A stretch of 53,454 nt of DNA from Streptomyces atriruber (GCF_001418325.1 NZ_LIPN01000075.1:1-53454), one strand, 5' to 3'; shown: positions 17,464-25,778, counted from the first letter of the stretch. Notes: a model not told the origin generated them from the letters alone. A program made the numbers and translations.

Positions 17464-17886
17464 GTGCTCATCACCACCATCAAGGCCAGCGTCTGGACAG
17501 CGGACAACAGCGGTGCCGACACCGACGGCAACGTGGCCCTGGGCATCTGCGGCCGGGAGTTCGTCCTGGACACGGGGACGAATGACTTCCAGCGCGGCCA
17601 GTCCCAGACGTTCACCTTTGGCGCAGGTTCCAACGTCCTGAATCCGGTGGGCAACGACCCCCGCAAGCCGCAACTGGACACCGCCGAACTCACCTATTTC
17701 CCGGTGTACCTGCATTTCACTCCGCGCGACGCCAAGGACAACTGGTGCGTGGAAGGGGTCACCGTGACCGTCAACCCCGGTGCCAAGGAGATCACTTACG
17801 GCAACACCCCGATGCTGGGCGGCAGCGACAAGGAATTGTGGCTGGCGGCCGACTGCGGCCGAAGCCTGTACCTCAGGCAGCAGTGA
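17464..17886 (+). CDS. PLAT/LH2-like domain protein
   Basis: 140 aa from GTG 17464 with GAGGAG 8 nt upstream; the open frame further upstream overlaps the kinase remnant. The sequence IKASVWTADNSGADTDGNVAL, GREFVLDTGTNDFQRGQ, TFTFGAGSNV follows the beta-sandwich pattern of PLAT/LH2 domains (x-x-V-x-T-x-D..G..TD..V.L...G....F..G...TF), usually used for lipid, glycan or protein binding. No signal peptide is seen. The C-terminal 40 residues (NPGAKEITYGNTPMLGG, LWLAADCG) are unassigned. Role unknown. Confidence 0.6.
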   Translation: MLITTIKASVWTADNSGADTDGNVALGICGREFVLDTGTNDFQRGQSQTFTFGAGSNVLNPVGNDPRKPQLDTAELTYFPVYLHFTPRDAKDNWCVEGVTVTVNPGAKEITYGNTPMLGGSDKELWLAADCGRSLYLRQQ

Positions 17887-18282
17887 GATCTCAGGACGCA
17901 TCCGAGTAGCCGTCGGAAACCCGCGAACTGCCATCAGCAGCATCCGGGGAGGCGGCAGCGCCCCTCCTTTCCACAGGACACGCGTCCGCTTCATCGGGCG
18001 AACGCTACGGCCCAGCTCGTACTGGACTCACGCGAGCTGGGCACTGAACGGCTCCGCTCCCCGAAAGAGTGCGGTCGAATACCGAAGGGGCTCGACTGCA
18101 GCCTCGTCCGCCGAAGGCGGTGGGGTGGGGCGGGCCTTGGAGCGGTCACAGCGCAGTGATCAACAGGATTCTCTTCCGTATGAGGACAGGGGTTCTCCGG
18201 CGGGGCCTGCCACCTTGTTCTGGGAACTGGGGTGGCCTCGGGCGTTCGTGCTCGCACCGGGAAAGTGAGGCGATGCTCCATG
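17887..18282. other. Gene-free stretch with hairpin before IS element
   Basis: No credible gene. A perfect 10-bp stem (GCCCAGCTCG / CGAGCTGGGC, 18010-18042, 13-nt loop) lies 124 bp after the PLAT-like gene and may end its transcript. Confidence 0.45.
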
Positions 18283-18997
18283 GAGCTCGTAACACGATCT
18301 TGTTGAAGTGCTCTGGCCGGGCGTGACTGTTGTGACGATCTGACCGTTCGGGTGGGTGTGACGACTCGGCCGCGGATCGTGGATAACGGCTTGTGGGCGC
18401 TGATCGAACCGTTGCTGCCGCCCTGGCCCGAGCGGGCACCGGGGCCACGACCGGTGGCCGACCGGCGGTGCCTGCAGGGCATCCTGTACGTCCTGCACCA
18501 GGACATCGCCTGGCAACTGTTGCCCTTGGAGCTCGGCTTCGGATCCGGACAGACGCGCTGGCGGCGTCTGGAACGCTGGCAACAGGCAGGGGTGTTCGAC
18601 CAGTTGCACCGCGTCCTGCTCGCGAAACCGAACGCGACCGGCGAACCTCGACTGGACTCGCGCGTGCGTAGACGGCTCCCCCATCCGCGCGAAAAAGGGG
18701 AGCCGCGACTGGTCCGTCGCCGGTCGACCGCCGGAAGACGGGCAGCAATCACCATCTGATCTGCGATGGACGCTGCATCCCGCTCAAGGTCATCACCAGG
18801 GCGCCCCGAACATCACGGGCCTGGGCAAGCTCCGCTACGTCGTCGAGCAGACCTTCGCCCTGCTCCACCGGTTCAAACGCCTCGCCGTCCGATGGGAACG
18901 CCGCCTCGAACTCCACGACGCCTTCGTCTCGTTGGCCTGCAGCCTGATCTGCTGGAGACGCCTCAAGAAGGCCCACTCATGATCCTTCTACGAGCTC
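18283..18997 (+). mobile_element. Deleted IS5-family element with terminal inverted repeats
   Basis: Ends GAGCTCGTAACACGATC (18283-18299) and, inverted, GAGCTCGTAGAAGGATC (18997-18981), 14 of 17 matching. Inside is a decayed transposase. A second partial copy on the other strand ends at 21090 with the same terminal sequence. No clear target duplication is visible around this copy. Confidence 0.8.
18352..18982 (+). pseudogene. IS5-family transposase, internally deleted
   Basis: The first frame (18352-18759) has the N-terminal half: WALIEPLLPPWPERAPGPRP, CLQGILYVLHQDIAWQLLPL, WRRLERWQQAGVFDQLH. The C-terminal end is in another frame (about 18800-18982): GKLRYVVEQTFALLHRFKRL, RWERRLELHDAFVSLACSLI, WRRLKKAHS. 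In between a short stretch HHLICDGRCIPLKVIT runs straight into the end region, so roughly 100 codons, including the central catalytic Asp, are gone. It cannot encode an active DDE transposase. Confidence 0.85.
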
Positions 18998-19720
18998 TCA
19001 AGGCGCCGTCTCGGCCTGTATCGGAAGCCGTGAGCCGATGTTCTTGCCTTTGACCAGGAGCCAGATCATGAGGATGAGTTCCCCTACACCGGTGAACACG
19101 GCCGCCTCGGCCGAGTATCCGGAGGAGAGGAAGGCGCCGAGGCTGTCCACGAGGTAGCCGAGTCCCGCGAGGGCCAGCAGGACGCCGAGCACCCGGGGTA
19201 CGTAGCCCGACCGGAAGGCGAGCAGCCCCAACAGCAGCAGGTGGACGCCGAAGAAGATGAGCCCGGCGTCCCAGATGTCGTGGAAGGCATCGATGCGCAT
19301 GGCTGCTTCGGCGTCCAGTTGGTCCGCGCTGTACGCCCCCAGGGACTCCGCGTGCTTGACCGGAGGCAACGCCCCGACGAGTTGGGCGACGGCGACGAGG
19401 AGCACCGCGGCATAGGCGAGCCTGAACCAGGCCGCGAGCGTCGCGATTCCCTCGTGCGCCGGTCGGAAGAAGACCCTCAGCGCCCAGGCCACCACCACAT
19501 CCAGCACGGCGACCAGGAACAGGGCCACGACGCCGAAGCGGAACAGCGCCTCGGAACCGCGGATGTCCCGGGCGGTTCGTGCCGCGTCGTTCTCGGCGAC
19601 CAGGTTCTCCAGCACGCCGAAATTGGCGAAGACCGCCAACGGGGCCATGGCCAGGATTCCCGCTCCCGCCACCAGAGCGGCATTGCGCACCGTCAGCGAA
19701 GTCCCACCGGGCGGGGTCAT
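18998..19720 (-). CDS. DUF4386 membrane protein
   Basis: 240 aa with about six hydrophobic helices (ALVAGAGILAMAPLAVFANF, GVVALFLVAVLDVVVAWALR, LAYAAVLLVAVAQLVGAL, AGLIFFGVHLLLLGLLAFRS and others) and the DUF4386 pattern of a periplasmic/cytosolic loop FHDIWDAGLIFFGVHL. Its start overlaps the stop of the upstream paralogue (ATGA, 19717-19720). Its stop codon is the three bases directly after the IS end at 18997, so the natural C-terminus may have been replaced by IS insertion. Function unknown for the family. Confidence 0.75.
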   Translation of the reverse strand: MTPPGGTSLTVRNAALVAGAGILAMAPLAVFANFGVLENLVAENDAARTARDIRGSEALFRFGVVALFLVAVLDVVVAWALRVFFRPAHEGIATLAAWFRLAYAAVLLVAVAQLVGALPPVKHAESLGAYSADQLDAEAAMRIDAFHDIWDAGLIFFGVHLLLLGLLAFRSGYVPRVLGVLLALAGLGYLVDSLGAFLSSGYSAEAAVFTGVGELILMIWLLVKGKNIGSRLPIQAETAP

Positions 19721-20352
19721 CCGCGGGCCCCCTTGGGCATCGGCCGCCCGCCACGATCGCCCGCGACAGACTCCGGCACGACGAGGCGCAATCCCTTGAA
19801 GATCAGCACCAGCGGAAGCACCGCTTCGAACAGGCCACCAGGAACGTAGAACGCCCTCCCGGCACCGGAGTTGATGTCCACGAGCCCCAGCAGGTCACAC
19901 GCCACTCCCGTCAGCAAAACGGCGTAGCCCACGAGCCCGAGTACCGAAAGCCACCGTGCGACCAGCCCGGAACGCAGCAGGAGGTGGGACAGGACCAGAC
20001 CACCGGCGCCGGAGAACGCATAGACCAGAAGATCGTAGTCCGTCAACTCGTTCTTGCTCACGAGGAAATAGCACCCGAACGCGATGATCACAGCGCCTTC
20101 CGCGCACCTGAGAATCAGATACCCGACCGTGAGGCGCCTTCCGTGCGGCTTCAGCACGGGGAACAGTGCGACACCGATGCCGGCAACCGCAAAAGCTGTG
20201 TACGCCTCCAGCAGCACACCCGCAAGGAGCCCTCCCTCTCCTGAGTCCGTGCCGGAAAAGTAGTCCTCCAGGAGCGAGCTGCCGACGGAGAAGGTGAGCG
20301 TCGACGAGAGGAACAGCAATCCCACCAGCACAGCGGTCTTCCTGTACGGCAT
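19717..20352 (-). CDS. DUF4386-like membrane protein
   Basis: 211 aa from ATG 20352 with AAGGAGCGG upstream; the longer frame to 20616 has no membrane or coding character. It starts MPYRKTAVLVGLLFLSSTLT and has about six hydrophobic helices, with the loop YFSGTDSGEGGLLAGVLLEA. The gene is translationally coupled to the next DUF4386 gene, so the two probably form a complex. Both lie between two inward-decayed IS5 copies. Function unknown. Confidence 0.72.
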   Translation of the reverse strand: MPYRKTAVLVGLLFLSSTLTFSVGSSLLEDYFSGTDSGEGGLLAGVLLEAYTAFAVAGIGVALFPVLKPHGRRLTVGYLILRCAEGAVIIAFGCYFLVSKNELTDYDLLVYAFSGAGGLVLSHLLLRSGLVARWLSVLGLVGYAVLLTGVACDLLGLVDINSGAGRAFYVPGGLFEAVLPLVLIFKGLRLVVPESVAGDRGGRPMPKGARG

Positions 20353-20639
20353 GCATCCGCTCCTTCTGTCCCGGCCCGCCGGGGCCTGGAACCTGAGCCT
20401 TGCTGCGACCAGGCCACGAGTCGGCCGCCGCCGAGCCATCGAGCGACGTCCTCCTGCCCGAGGAGTGTGCTTCTGGGCCCCAACTATCCTCCCTTTGCGG
20501 GCATACGCGCCGCCCGCGCGCGAGGAATCACCCCGGGCCCCACAGACGGCACGCCAACGGGGCCGGCCGATGCACGACCCCCAGCCACCACACCCCGTGG
20601 AGTGAGCGTTTTCCAACCTCGACGAGATGTTGACCGCGA

Positions 20640-21090
20640 GTTGGACGCTCCTGCGGAACGACGAAGCTCCTGGTAGGCGGGTTCTCGACCAAGGTCACCG
20701 TGTCCGCCAGGAGCTTCCGCCGGTCGACCGGCGACAGACCGGTCGCGGCTCCCCCTTTCGCGCGGACGTGGGAGCCGTCCACGCAGGCGCCAGTCCAGTC
20801 GAGTGCGTCGGCCGCGTGCAGTTCGACGAGCAGGAAGCGGTGTGGCTGGTCGAAGACACCGGCCTGCTGCCAGCGATCCAGACGCCGCCAGCAGGTCCGT
20901 GTGGAGCCGAACCTCAGCTCCAGCGGCAGGAGTTGCCACGCGATGTCGTTGAACAGGACGTACAAGATGCCCTGCAGACACAGCTGGTCGTCCACCGTCC
21001 ACGGCCGAGTCGGCACGCACCACGAACGGCCGAATCGTCACTTCGGTCACGCCTGGCCAGGCCCAACAACCAAGATCCTGTTACGAGCTC
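20640..21090 (-). mobile_element. Truncated IS5-family copy
   Basis: The right end (21090-21074, minus strand) reads GAGCTCGTAACAGGATC, one base different from the left end of the element at 18283. The minus strand encodes transposase fragments CLQGILYVLFNDIAWQLLPL, WRRLDRWQQAGVFDQPH, HVRAKGG and SPVDRRKLLAD, so about 100-110 codons of the N-terminal half; everything beyond about 20700 and the other terminal repeat is missing. The N-terminus is also deleted or frameshifted. Left boundary is approximate. Confidence 0.75.
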
Positions 21091-21121
21091 TTAGGGCCGG
21101 AAGTTGGAGAGAGGAGTCCCT

Positions 21122-21604
21122 TTGCACGACGAAGCCGAAGCTGCCCGAAACAACCTTCCAGAGCAAGCGCATCAAGCAGGCGCCGGTGTGCCGCATGAGG
21201 GGCCTTCAGCCAGATATGTTGAGGCCCTCCTCACCAACGAGGCCATCCCGGCACACGTTCGCTCCCTTGTCGGAGTGCTCTGGGAGGGCAACGTAAAGTT
21301 GGACGACGCCCTCGCGTTGAACGTGGGAGACGTCATCCCCACCAGGCGTGAAATCCCTGTCAGCGAGCAGACCCTCCGGCTGCTGCAAGAGGCCATCGGC
21401 GACCGTGAGCAAGGCCCCCTGTTCGCCACCCCCTCGGGCCAGCGGGTGAGCCGCAGGGCCATCTCAACTCAGGTGCGGAGTATCACTCGGCGCTCCGCCC
21501 ACGACATGCGGCTCGGCGGACACCGTGACCGCCACAGCGATCACGGTGCCCAGAGGGGAACGTCACAGACTCCGGGGATATTTCCGCGACCGAAGCCGTC
21601 TTGA
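21122..21604 (+). CDS. Degenerate tyrosine-recombinase-like protein
   Basis: 160 aa from TTG 21122 with GAGAGGAG upstream, starting only 31 bp after the IS end. The segment VGVLWEGNVKLDDALALNVGDV, REIPVSEQTLRLLQEAIGD, GPLFATPSGQRVSRRAISTQ, HDMRLGGHR follows the layout of a phage-integrase catalytic domain (LLxxTGLRxsEllaLrwxDv ... plxxxtxxxLxxyl ... lF ... Hx-hR.gGH). The position of the first catalytic Arg (GLRxSE) is occupied by K/D here and no catalytic Tyr is recognised. It is probably inactive, perhaps truncated by the IS, or a DNA-binding relic. Confidence 0.45.
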   Translation: MHDEAEAARNNLPEQAHQAGAGVPHEGPSARYVEALLTNEAIPAHVRSLVGVLWEGNVKLDDALALNVGDVIPTRREIPVSEQTLRLLQEAIGDREQGPLFATPSGQRVSRRAISTQVRSITRRSAHDMRLGGHRDRHSDHGAQRGTSQTPGIFPRPKPS

Positions 21605-21872
21605 AAGGGAGCGAAGAGTCACACGTGCACAGCCAGAACGGCGCGATATCGGAGACGGACGCCCCGTAAAGCCCCTCGCGCATCCGCGCCACCTGGGGCG
21701 GAACCGGCAGCGTCCAATAGGCTTTCCGGGCCCACTTCCCCGACAGCCCTAATGTTCTTGGTAGCGAAGTCCCGGCACGAGTAACCGGAGCCACGCGTAT
21801 TCTTCCCGTGTCATCCGTAAGATAGCCACCGGAATCGCCTGTGGTTCGCCGTTCATCGGCAGGAGAAGACAG

Positions 21873-22055
21873 ATGCTGGCGTTCGTAGCGGCCATGTGCT
21901 TCGTCATCGCCTTTGTCATCCACGCAACTGGGACGTCGACCGAGGCGGTCTTCAGTACGACGAGTCTCATGCTCGTCGGACTCGCCCTCCTCGCTGTGCA
22001 CTCTGGCGGCGTGGGGTCGGGATGGTCCTCCCGGAGACGTGGTCGCCGGCGCTGA
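21873..22055 (+). CDS. Small two-helix membrane protein
   Basis: 60 aa, ATG 21873 with GGAGAA 5 nt upstream. Two hydrophobic segments (LAFVAAMCFVIAFVIHA and FSTTSLMLVGLALLAVHSG) and a strongly basic tail (SSRRRGRRR). It diverges in strand from, and converges on, the Asp23 gene at 22180-22674. Family not recognised; such proteins are frequent next to Asp23/Gls24 genes in Streptomyces. Confidence 0.65.
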   Translation: MLAFVAAMCFVIAFVIHATGTSTEAVFSTTSLMLVGLALLAVHSGGVGSGWSSRRRGRRR

Positions 22056-22179
22056 GCGTTCTCGGGCTCCGACTGGCCTGTCGAACGCGCGGCAAGGCCC
22101 CGCGCCGCCCATCGTCGTCCGGCACGCGCGACGCGTCCGCTGAATCCGGGCCGCCGCACGCGCCTACTTGAATGTGGCG

Positions 22180-22674
22180 CTACTGCACCCGGCCCTCGCT
22201 GGTCTCTGGTGTGTCCTCTTCGGGCAGATGCACGTCGTTGACGGAGATGTTGACTTCGACGGCCTCGAGCCCCGTCATCCGTTCCACCGCCGCGATCACG
22301 CTCTCGCGTACGTCCAAGGCGACCTCGGTGATGCTCACGCCGTATTCCACGACCACTTCCAGGTCGATGGCGGTCTGCTTCTCGCCGACCTCGACCTTGA
22401 CACCACGTCCCGCGCTGGCGCGTGCGCCGGGGACGCGGTCGCGCACCGCGCCCATAGTGCGGCTGATTCCGCCTCCCAGGGCGTGGATTCCGGGCACTTC
22501 GCGTGCGGCGATCCCGGCGATCTTCTCCACGACGCCGTCCGCGATGGTCGTCCTGCCGCGGATCGCGGCCTGCTCCCTCGCTCCGGTCTGCAGCTTTCCC
22601 CGACGGTGGCATGAGGCTCTCTGGGTCGGGGCTTGGGCTGGGTTGGGCTGATCGACTCCGTCACGCGAAGCCAC
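22180..22674 (-). CDS. Asp23/Gls24-family envelope stress protein
   Basis: Core seen from about residue 38: RGRTTIADGVVEKIAGIAAR, EVPGIHALGGG, VKVEVGEKQTAIDLEVVVEY, VIAAVERMTGLEAVEVNISV, NDVHLPEED. This is the full Asp23 domain (about 110 aa), linked in Gram-positives to cell-envelope and alkaline stress. The start is doubtful. GTG 22674 directly abuts its AAGGAGG site, while a GTG at 22664 with perfect spacing reads VTESISPTQPK in another frame, the kind of N-terminus relatives have; a small frameshift in the unconserved N-terminal tail is likely. Confidence 0.85.
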   Translation of the reverse strand: MASRDGVDQPNPAQAPTQRASCHRRGKLQTGAREQAAIRGRTTIADGVVEKIAGIAAREVPGIHALGGGISRTMGAVRDRVPGARASAGRGVKVEVGEKQTAIDLEVVVEYGVSITEVALDVRESVIAAVERMTGLEAVEVNISVNDVHLPEEDTPETSEGRVQ

Positions 22675-22680
22675 CTCCTT

Positions 22681-23119
22681 GGGGGCTCACGGACTTCCGT
22701 ACGCAGACGACCATTGGTCGCCCGACTTGGTACCCGTCTCCACGTACCTTGCTGCACACCGGATATGCACACCAGGTACCGCCGAACCCCAGCCGAGGCC
22801 CAGCCCCTGAGAATAGGCGGCTTCCGGCCGCCTCCTGGTGCGGGTTGGGGGGCTATCCTGAGGTGCGGACGTCCTGGACCCCGGCGGACCTGTTGTTGCT
22901 CGACACAGATGGCTGCGGGGAGCGGACCACGTCGTCCGGTCCCCCGGTACACCCCTTGGAGGGAACCGAGTGGTTCCTTGTTCTGGTGGACAGATTGGTG
23001 GACCGCTTGTTCGCCTGCCTCCGCCGGGTGCATGCCTCTGCCGGGAGCGTCCCGTCAGGAGCCTGGAGTCAGGCTCCGCACTCTGGCTCTGCCCGGCGGG
23101 TCTCTGGAACTGAGGCGTC
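22681..23119. other. Upstream region of STAS operon, no gene recognised
   Basis: Several open frames exist on both strands but none has domain homology or a ribosome site. It should contain the divergent promoters of the Asp23 gene and the STAS-acetyltransferase-ANTAR operon. Confidence 0.45.
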
Positions 23120-23549
23120 ATGTCCTTACCGCAGTTGAACCCACGACAGAAGGACCCGGGCTCTGATCACCCTGGCCGGTGAAAGCGATCTGGAGACGGT
23201 ACCGCTGATGCGTGCGGCGCTTGAGCGATGCCTCCGGGACGGCATGCGCACCATCGACGTCGATCTCATCCCTGTCACCTTCTGCGACCTCAGCGGCCTC
23301 AACGCCTTCATCGAGGCGTTCCTACGCTCCACCGCGGCTGGGGGAACACTGCGGCTGCACTACCCGCCGCCCATGCCGGCGAGGACGATCGACCTGACCG
23401 GTTGCGGCTCCGTTCTTATGGGGCTGCCTGCCGTTCCAGGACCAGCCCTTCTCCAGGCCCCCCTCTCTCCCATCCTTGTTCCACTCCCCGTGGCGTGTTC
23501 CGAGACCTTGCGTCGGATCGCTCCTGCTGTCTCGGGCGGTGCGCTGTGA
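23120..23549 (+). pseudogene. STAS-domain anti-sigma factor antagonist with N-terminal frameshift
   Basis: The main frame encodes ALITLAGESDLETVPLMRAA, LERCLRDGMRTIDVDLIPVT, FCDLSGLNAFIEAF, LRLHYPPPMPARTIDLTG, a STAS domain with the phosphorylatable Ser in CDLSGLN. This frame has no start before ATG 23208, which would remove the first strand and helix. ATG 23120 opens MSLPQLNPRQKD in another frame and stops after 20 codons; relatives, from memory, begin MSLPQLN and continue in the HDRRTRALITLAG frame found here from 23139. A few bases therefore seem lost near 23140. If translated from an alternative start the product may still work. Overlaps the next gene by one base (TGATG). Confidence 0.7.
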
Positions 23550-24217
23550 TGACCTGGCCCCGGCGGAAGCAGCCACGCAGGCCCGTTGCCGACGAGTCGT
23601 CCGGCGTGACCGCGGTCCGGCTGCGTCGGGTGAACCGCTGGCTGCTGGAAGGCTTGCGCCAGGATCTGGCGGATCTGTACGTGGCCTCCTGCGAAACGGA
23701 CCCCGGCGAGGAGTACCGCAGTCCCAGCCGGGAGGACTTCCTGAACCGTCTCACCGATGACGTCCGTCGCCCGGGGTTCGCCATGGTGATCGCGGAAACG
23801 GACGGGCTGGTGGGATGCGTCTTCGGTCTCCCGGTGCCCGGCGACGGCTTCTGGTGGCTCGGCTTCGACGGTGAACTGCCGTGCAGCATCGAGCAACTCA
23901 CCCGTTCCGACAGGGTCTTCGCCATCACCAACATCCTGGTCCGCCCGTATCCGCAGGTCCAGGGCCAGGATTTGGCCCGCCTTCTGCAGGAGCGGCTGTT
24001 GACCGACCATCAGGCATCGCTCGGCACCACCTTGGTGGAGCAGGCCGATCTCCCGGCCCTCCAATCCTTCCGGTCCTGGGGATGGCAGGACATCGGAGAG
24101 ATCTGGCGGCCCAACGGCCACACGATGTTCCGCGTACTGGTGCTTCCCCTCGGAGAGCGGACCGTGGCGACGCTGGAGGGGCTGGCCCGTCATGCCTGGA
24201 CGCGGTGGCCCGGGTGA
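23549..24217 (+). CDS. GNAT-like acetyltransferase in regulatory operon
   Basis: 222 aa; its ATG shares one base with the STAS stop (TGATG). VTAVRLRRVNRWLLEGLRQD, then an acetyltransferase-like core: FAMVIAETDGLVGCVFGLPV, FAITNILVRPYPQVQGQDLA, RLLQERLLTDHQASLGTTLV, FRSWGWQDIGEIW. The segment VQGQDLARLLQERLL occupies the acetyl-CoA loop position (Q/RxxGxG/A). A paralogue with the same architecture is at 28465-29118 (VRLRRLNRWQADDLSEDLAD). The target is unknown; coupling to STAS and ANTAR genes suggests a signalling role. Confidence 0.7.
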   Translation: MTWPRRKQPRRPVADESSGVTAVRLRRVNRWLLEGLRQDLADLYVASCETDPGEEYRSPSREDFLNRLTDDVRRPGFAMVIAETDGLVGCVFGLPVPGDGFWWLGFDGELPCSIEQLTRSDRVFAITNILVRPYPQVQGQDLARLLQERLLTDHQASLGTTLVEQADLPALQSFRSWGWQDIGEIWRPNGHTMFRVLVLPLGERTVATLEGLARHAWTRWPG

Positions 24218-24975
24218 TGCCCTACAGCCGGTCGGCGCGCATTCGCGTGCTGGTCGCCGAGCAGGCGGCCCGGCGTGGTGGCCGTGTCGGGGTCGTGGAC
24301 GTGTGTACCGCGGCGGTGGCCGCGCTGCCGGTCGACGGGGCCGGGCTCTCGGCGATGTCCCGGACCACGGCGAGCCATCCACTGTGCAGTACCGATGCCA
24401 TCAGCGAGCAGTTGGAGGAGCTGCAACTCACATTGGGCGAGGGACCGTGCGTGGACGCCTTCGCGCACGGCGCGGCCGTCCTGACCCCCGACCTACGCAT
24501 CGGTGAACTGCAGGAGTGCTGGCCGGTGTTCGCCGATGCGGCGCTGGAGGCCGGAGCGCTCGCGGTTTTCGCGCTCCCCCTGCAGCTCGGGGCGATCAGC
24601 CCAGGGGTTCTGGACCTGTACGCCCAGGTCCCGGTCCGGTTGGGCGAGGAGGAGCTGGCCGACGCTCTGGCCTTCGCCGAGGTCGCGACGCTGGTCCTGC
24701 TGGACGCCCGGATCGACGCGAAAAGCGCACCACCCGACGGCAGCGCGGCGAAGGAACAGAACGAGGACCTGGGCGGGTACCGGGCGGAGATCTCCCAGGC
24801 CACTGGCATGCTCACCGTCCAGCTCGGTGTCGGCATCGACGAAGCCTTCGTCCGGCTGCGTGCCTATGCCTATGCCCACGGGCGCCGGCTCACCGTTGTG
24901 GCCGCCGACGTGGTGGCCCGCCGTCTCCGCTTCTCCCCCGACGCGGAGCCGACCCGGAGCGACGAGGACCCGTGA
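24217..24975 (+). CDS. GAF-ANTAR RNA-binding antiterminator regulator
   Basis: 252 aa from ATG 24217, again overlapping the preceding stop as TGATG. Residues about 10-150 form a GAF-like sensor (VDVCTAAVAALPVDGAGLSA, LTLGEGPCVDAFAHGAAVLT, WPVFADAALEAGALAVFALP). The last 70 residues are an ANTAR domain (EISQATGMLTVQLGVGIDEA, FVRLRAYAYAHGRRLTVVAA, DVVARRLRF). ANTAR proteins bind paired RNA hairpins to block termination. The ligand is unknown. Confidence 0.88.
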   Translation: MPYSRSARIRVLVAEQAARRGGRVGVVDVCTAAVAALPVDGAGLSAMSRTTASHPLCSTDAISEQLEELQLTLGEGPCVDAFAHGAAVLTPDLRIGELQECWPVFADAALEAGALAVFALPLQLGAISPGVLDLYAQVPVRLGEEELADALAFAEVATLVLLDARIDAKSAPPDGSAAKEQNEDLGGYRAEISQATGMLTVQLGVGIDEAFVRLRAYAYAHGRRLTVVAADVVARRLRFSPDAEPTRSDEDP

Positions 24976-25061
24976 CGCCCTCGCTCGGTCCAGTGAACGC
25001 ACGATGTGCCGCACTTCCCGTCCGATTCCGGCAGAGCTAGTCTCGATAAAGGGTGTAGAGG

Positions 25062-25778
25062 ATGAATGAGCAGCTCCTGGCCAAGACCTTCGTCGAGTTG
25101 GCGGACAACCTGGTCGCCGACTTCGACCTGATCGACTTCCTGCGTCTGCTGACCGACCGCTGCGTGGGGATGCTGGGCGCGAGCGCCGCCGGAGTGCTGC
25201 TCGCCGACCGCGACGGCGACCTGCGCGTGATGGCCGCTTCCGACGAGCAGGTGCGCCTGCTGGAGCTCTTCCAGCTCCAGAACGACGAGGGCCCCTGCCT
25301 GGACTGCTTCCGCACGGGTATGCCGGTGACGGTACCCGACCTGCGTACGGAGACCGCCCGCTGGCCCCGCTTCGTCGCCCAGGCCCAGCTCCGCGGTTTC
25401 GGCGCGGTCCAAGCCCTGCCCATGCGCTTGCGGGACGAAGTCGTCGGCGCGCTGAACCTCTTCCGCTCCGCTCCCGGCTCCTTCGACCCGGTCGGCACGC
25501 CCATCGCCCAGGCCCTGGCCGACGTCGCCACCATCAGCCTCCTGCAGCAACGGTCCGCCCAGCGCACCACGGTCCTCAACGAGCAGTTGCAGACCGCGCT
25601 GAACAGCCGCGTCCTGATCGAACAGGCCAAGGGCAAACTCGCCGAACGCCAGGGCATCGACATGGAACAGGCATTCACCGCCCTGCGCGGCTACGCCCGC
25701 TCCCACAACCGCCGCCTGTCCGACGTGGCCCGCGCCTTCATCGACGACACCGAGCCTCTCGCTGGTCTGGCGTCCTGA
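25062..25778 (+). CDS. GAF-ANTAR antiterminator regulator
   Basis: 238 aa. GAF domain about residues 15-160 (DLIDFLRLLTDRCVGMLGAS, LQNDEGPCLDCFRTGMPVTV, MRLRDEVVGALNLFRSAPGS), then an ANTAR domain about 170-232 (RVLIEQAKGKLAERQGIDME, QAFTALRGYARSHNRRLSDV, ARAFID). This is the common actinobacterial GAF-ANTAR form. It follows the previous operon by 86 bp on the same strand and may have its own promoter. RNA-binding ANTAR function is family knowledge; the regulon is not visible here. Confidence 0.93.
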   Translation: MNEQLLAKTFVELADNLVADFDLIDFLRLLTDRCVGMLGASAAGVLLADRDGDLRVMAASDEQVRLLELFQLQNDEGPCLDCFRTGMPVTVPDLRTETARWPRFVAQAQLRGFGAVQALPMRLRDEVVGALNLFRSAPGSFDPVGTPIAQALADVATISLLQQRSAQRTTVLNEQLQTALNSRVLIEQAKGKLAERQGIDMEQAFTALRGYARSHNRRLSDVARAFIDDTEPLAGLAS

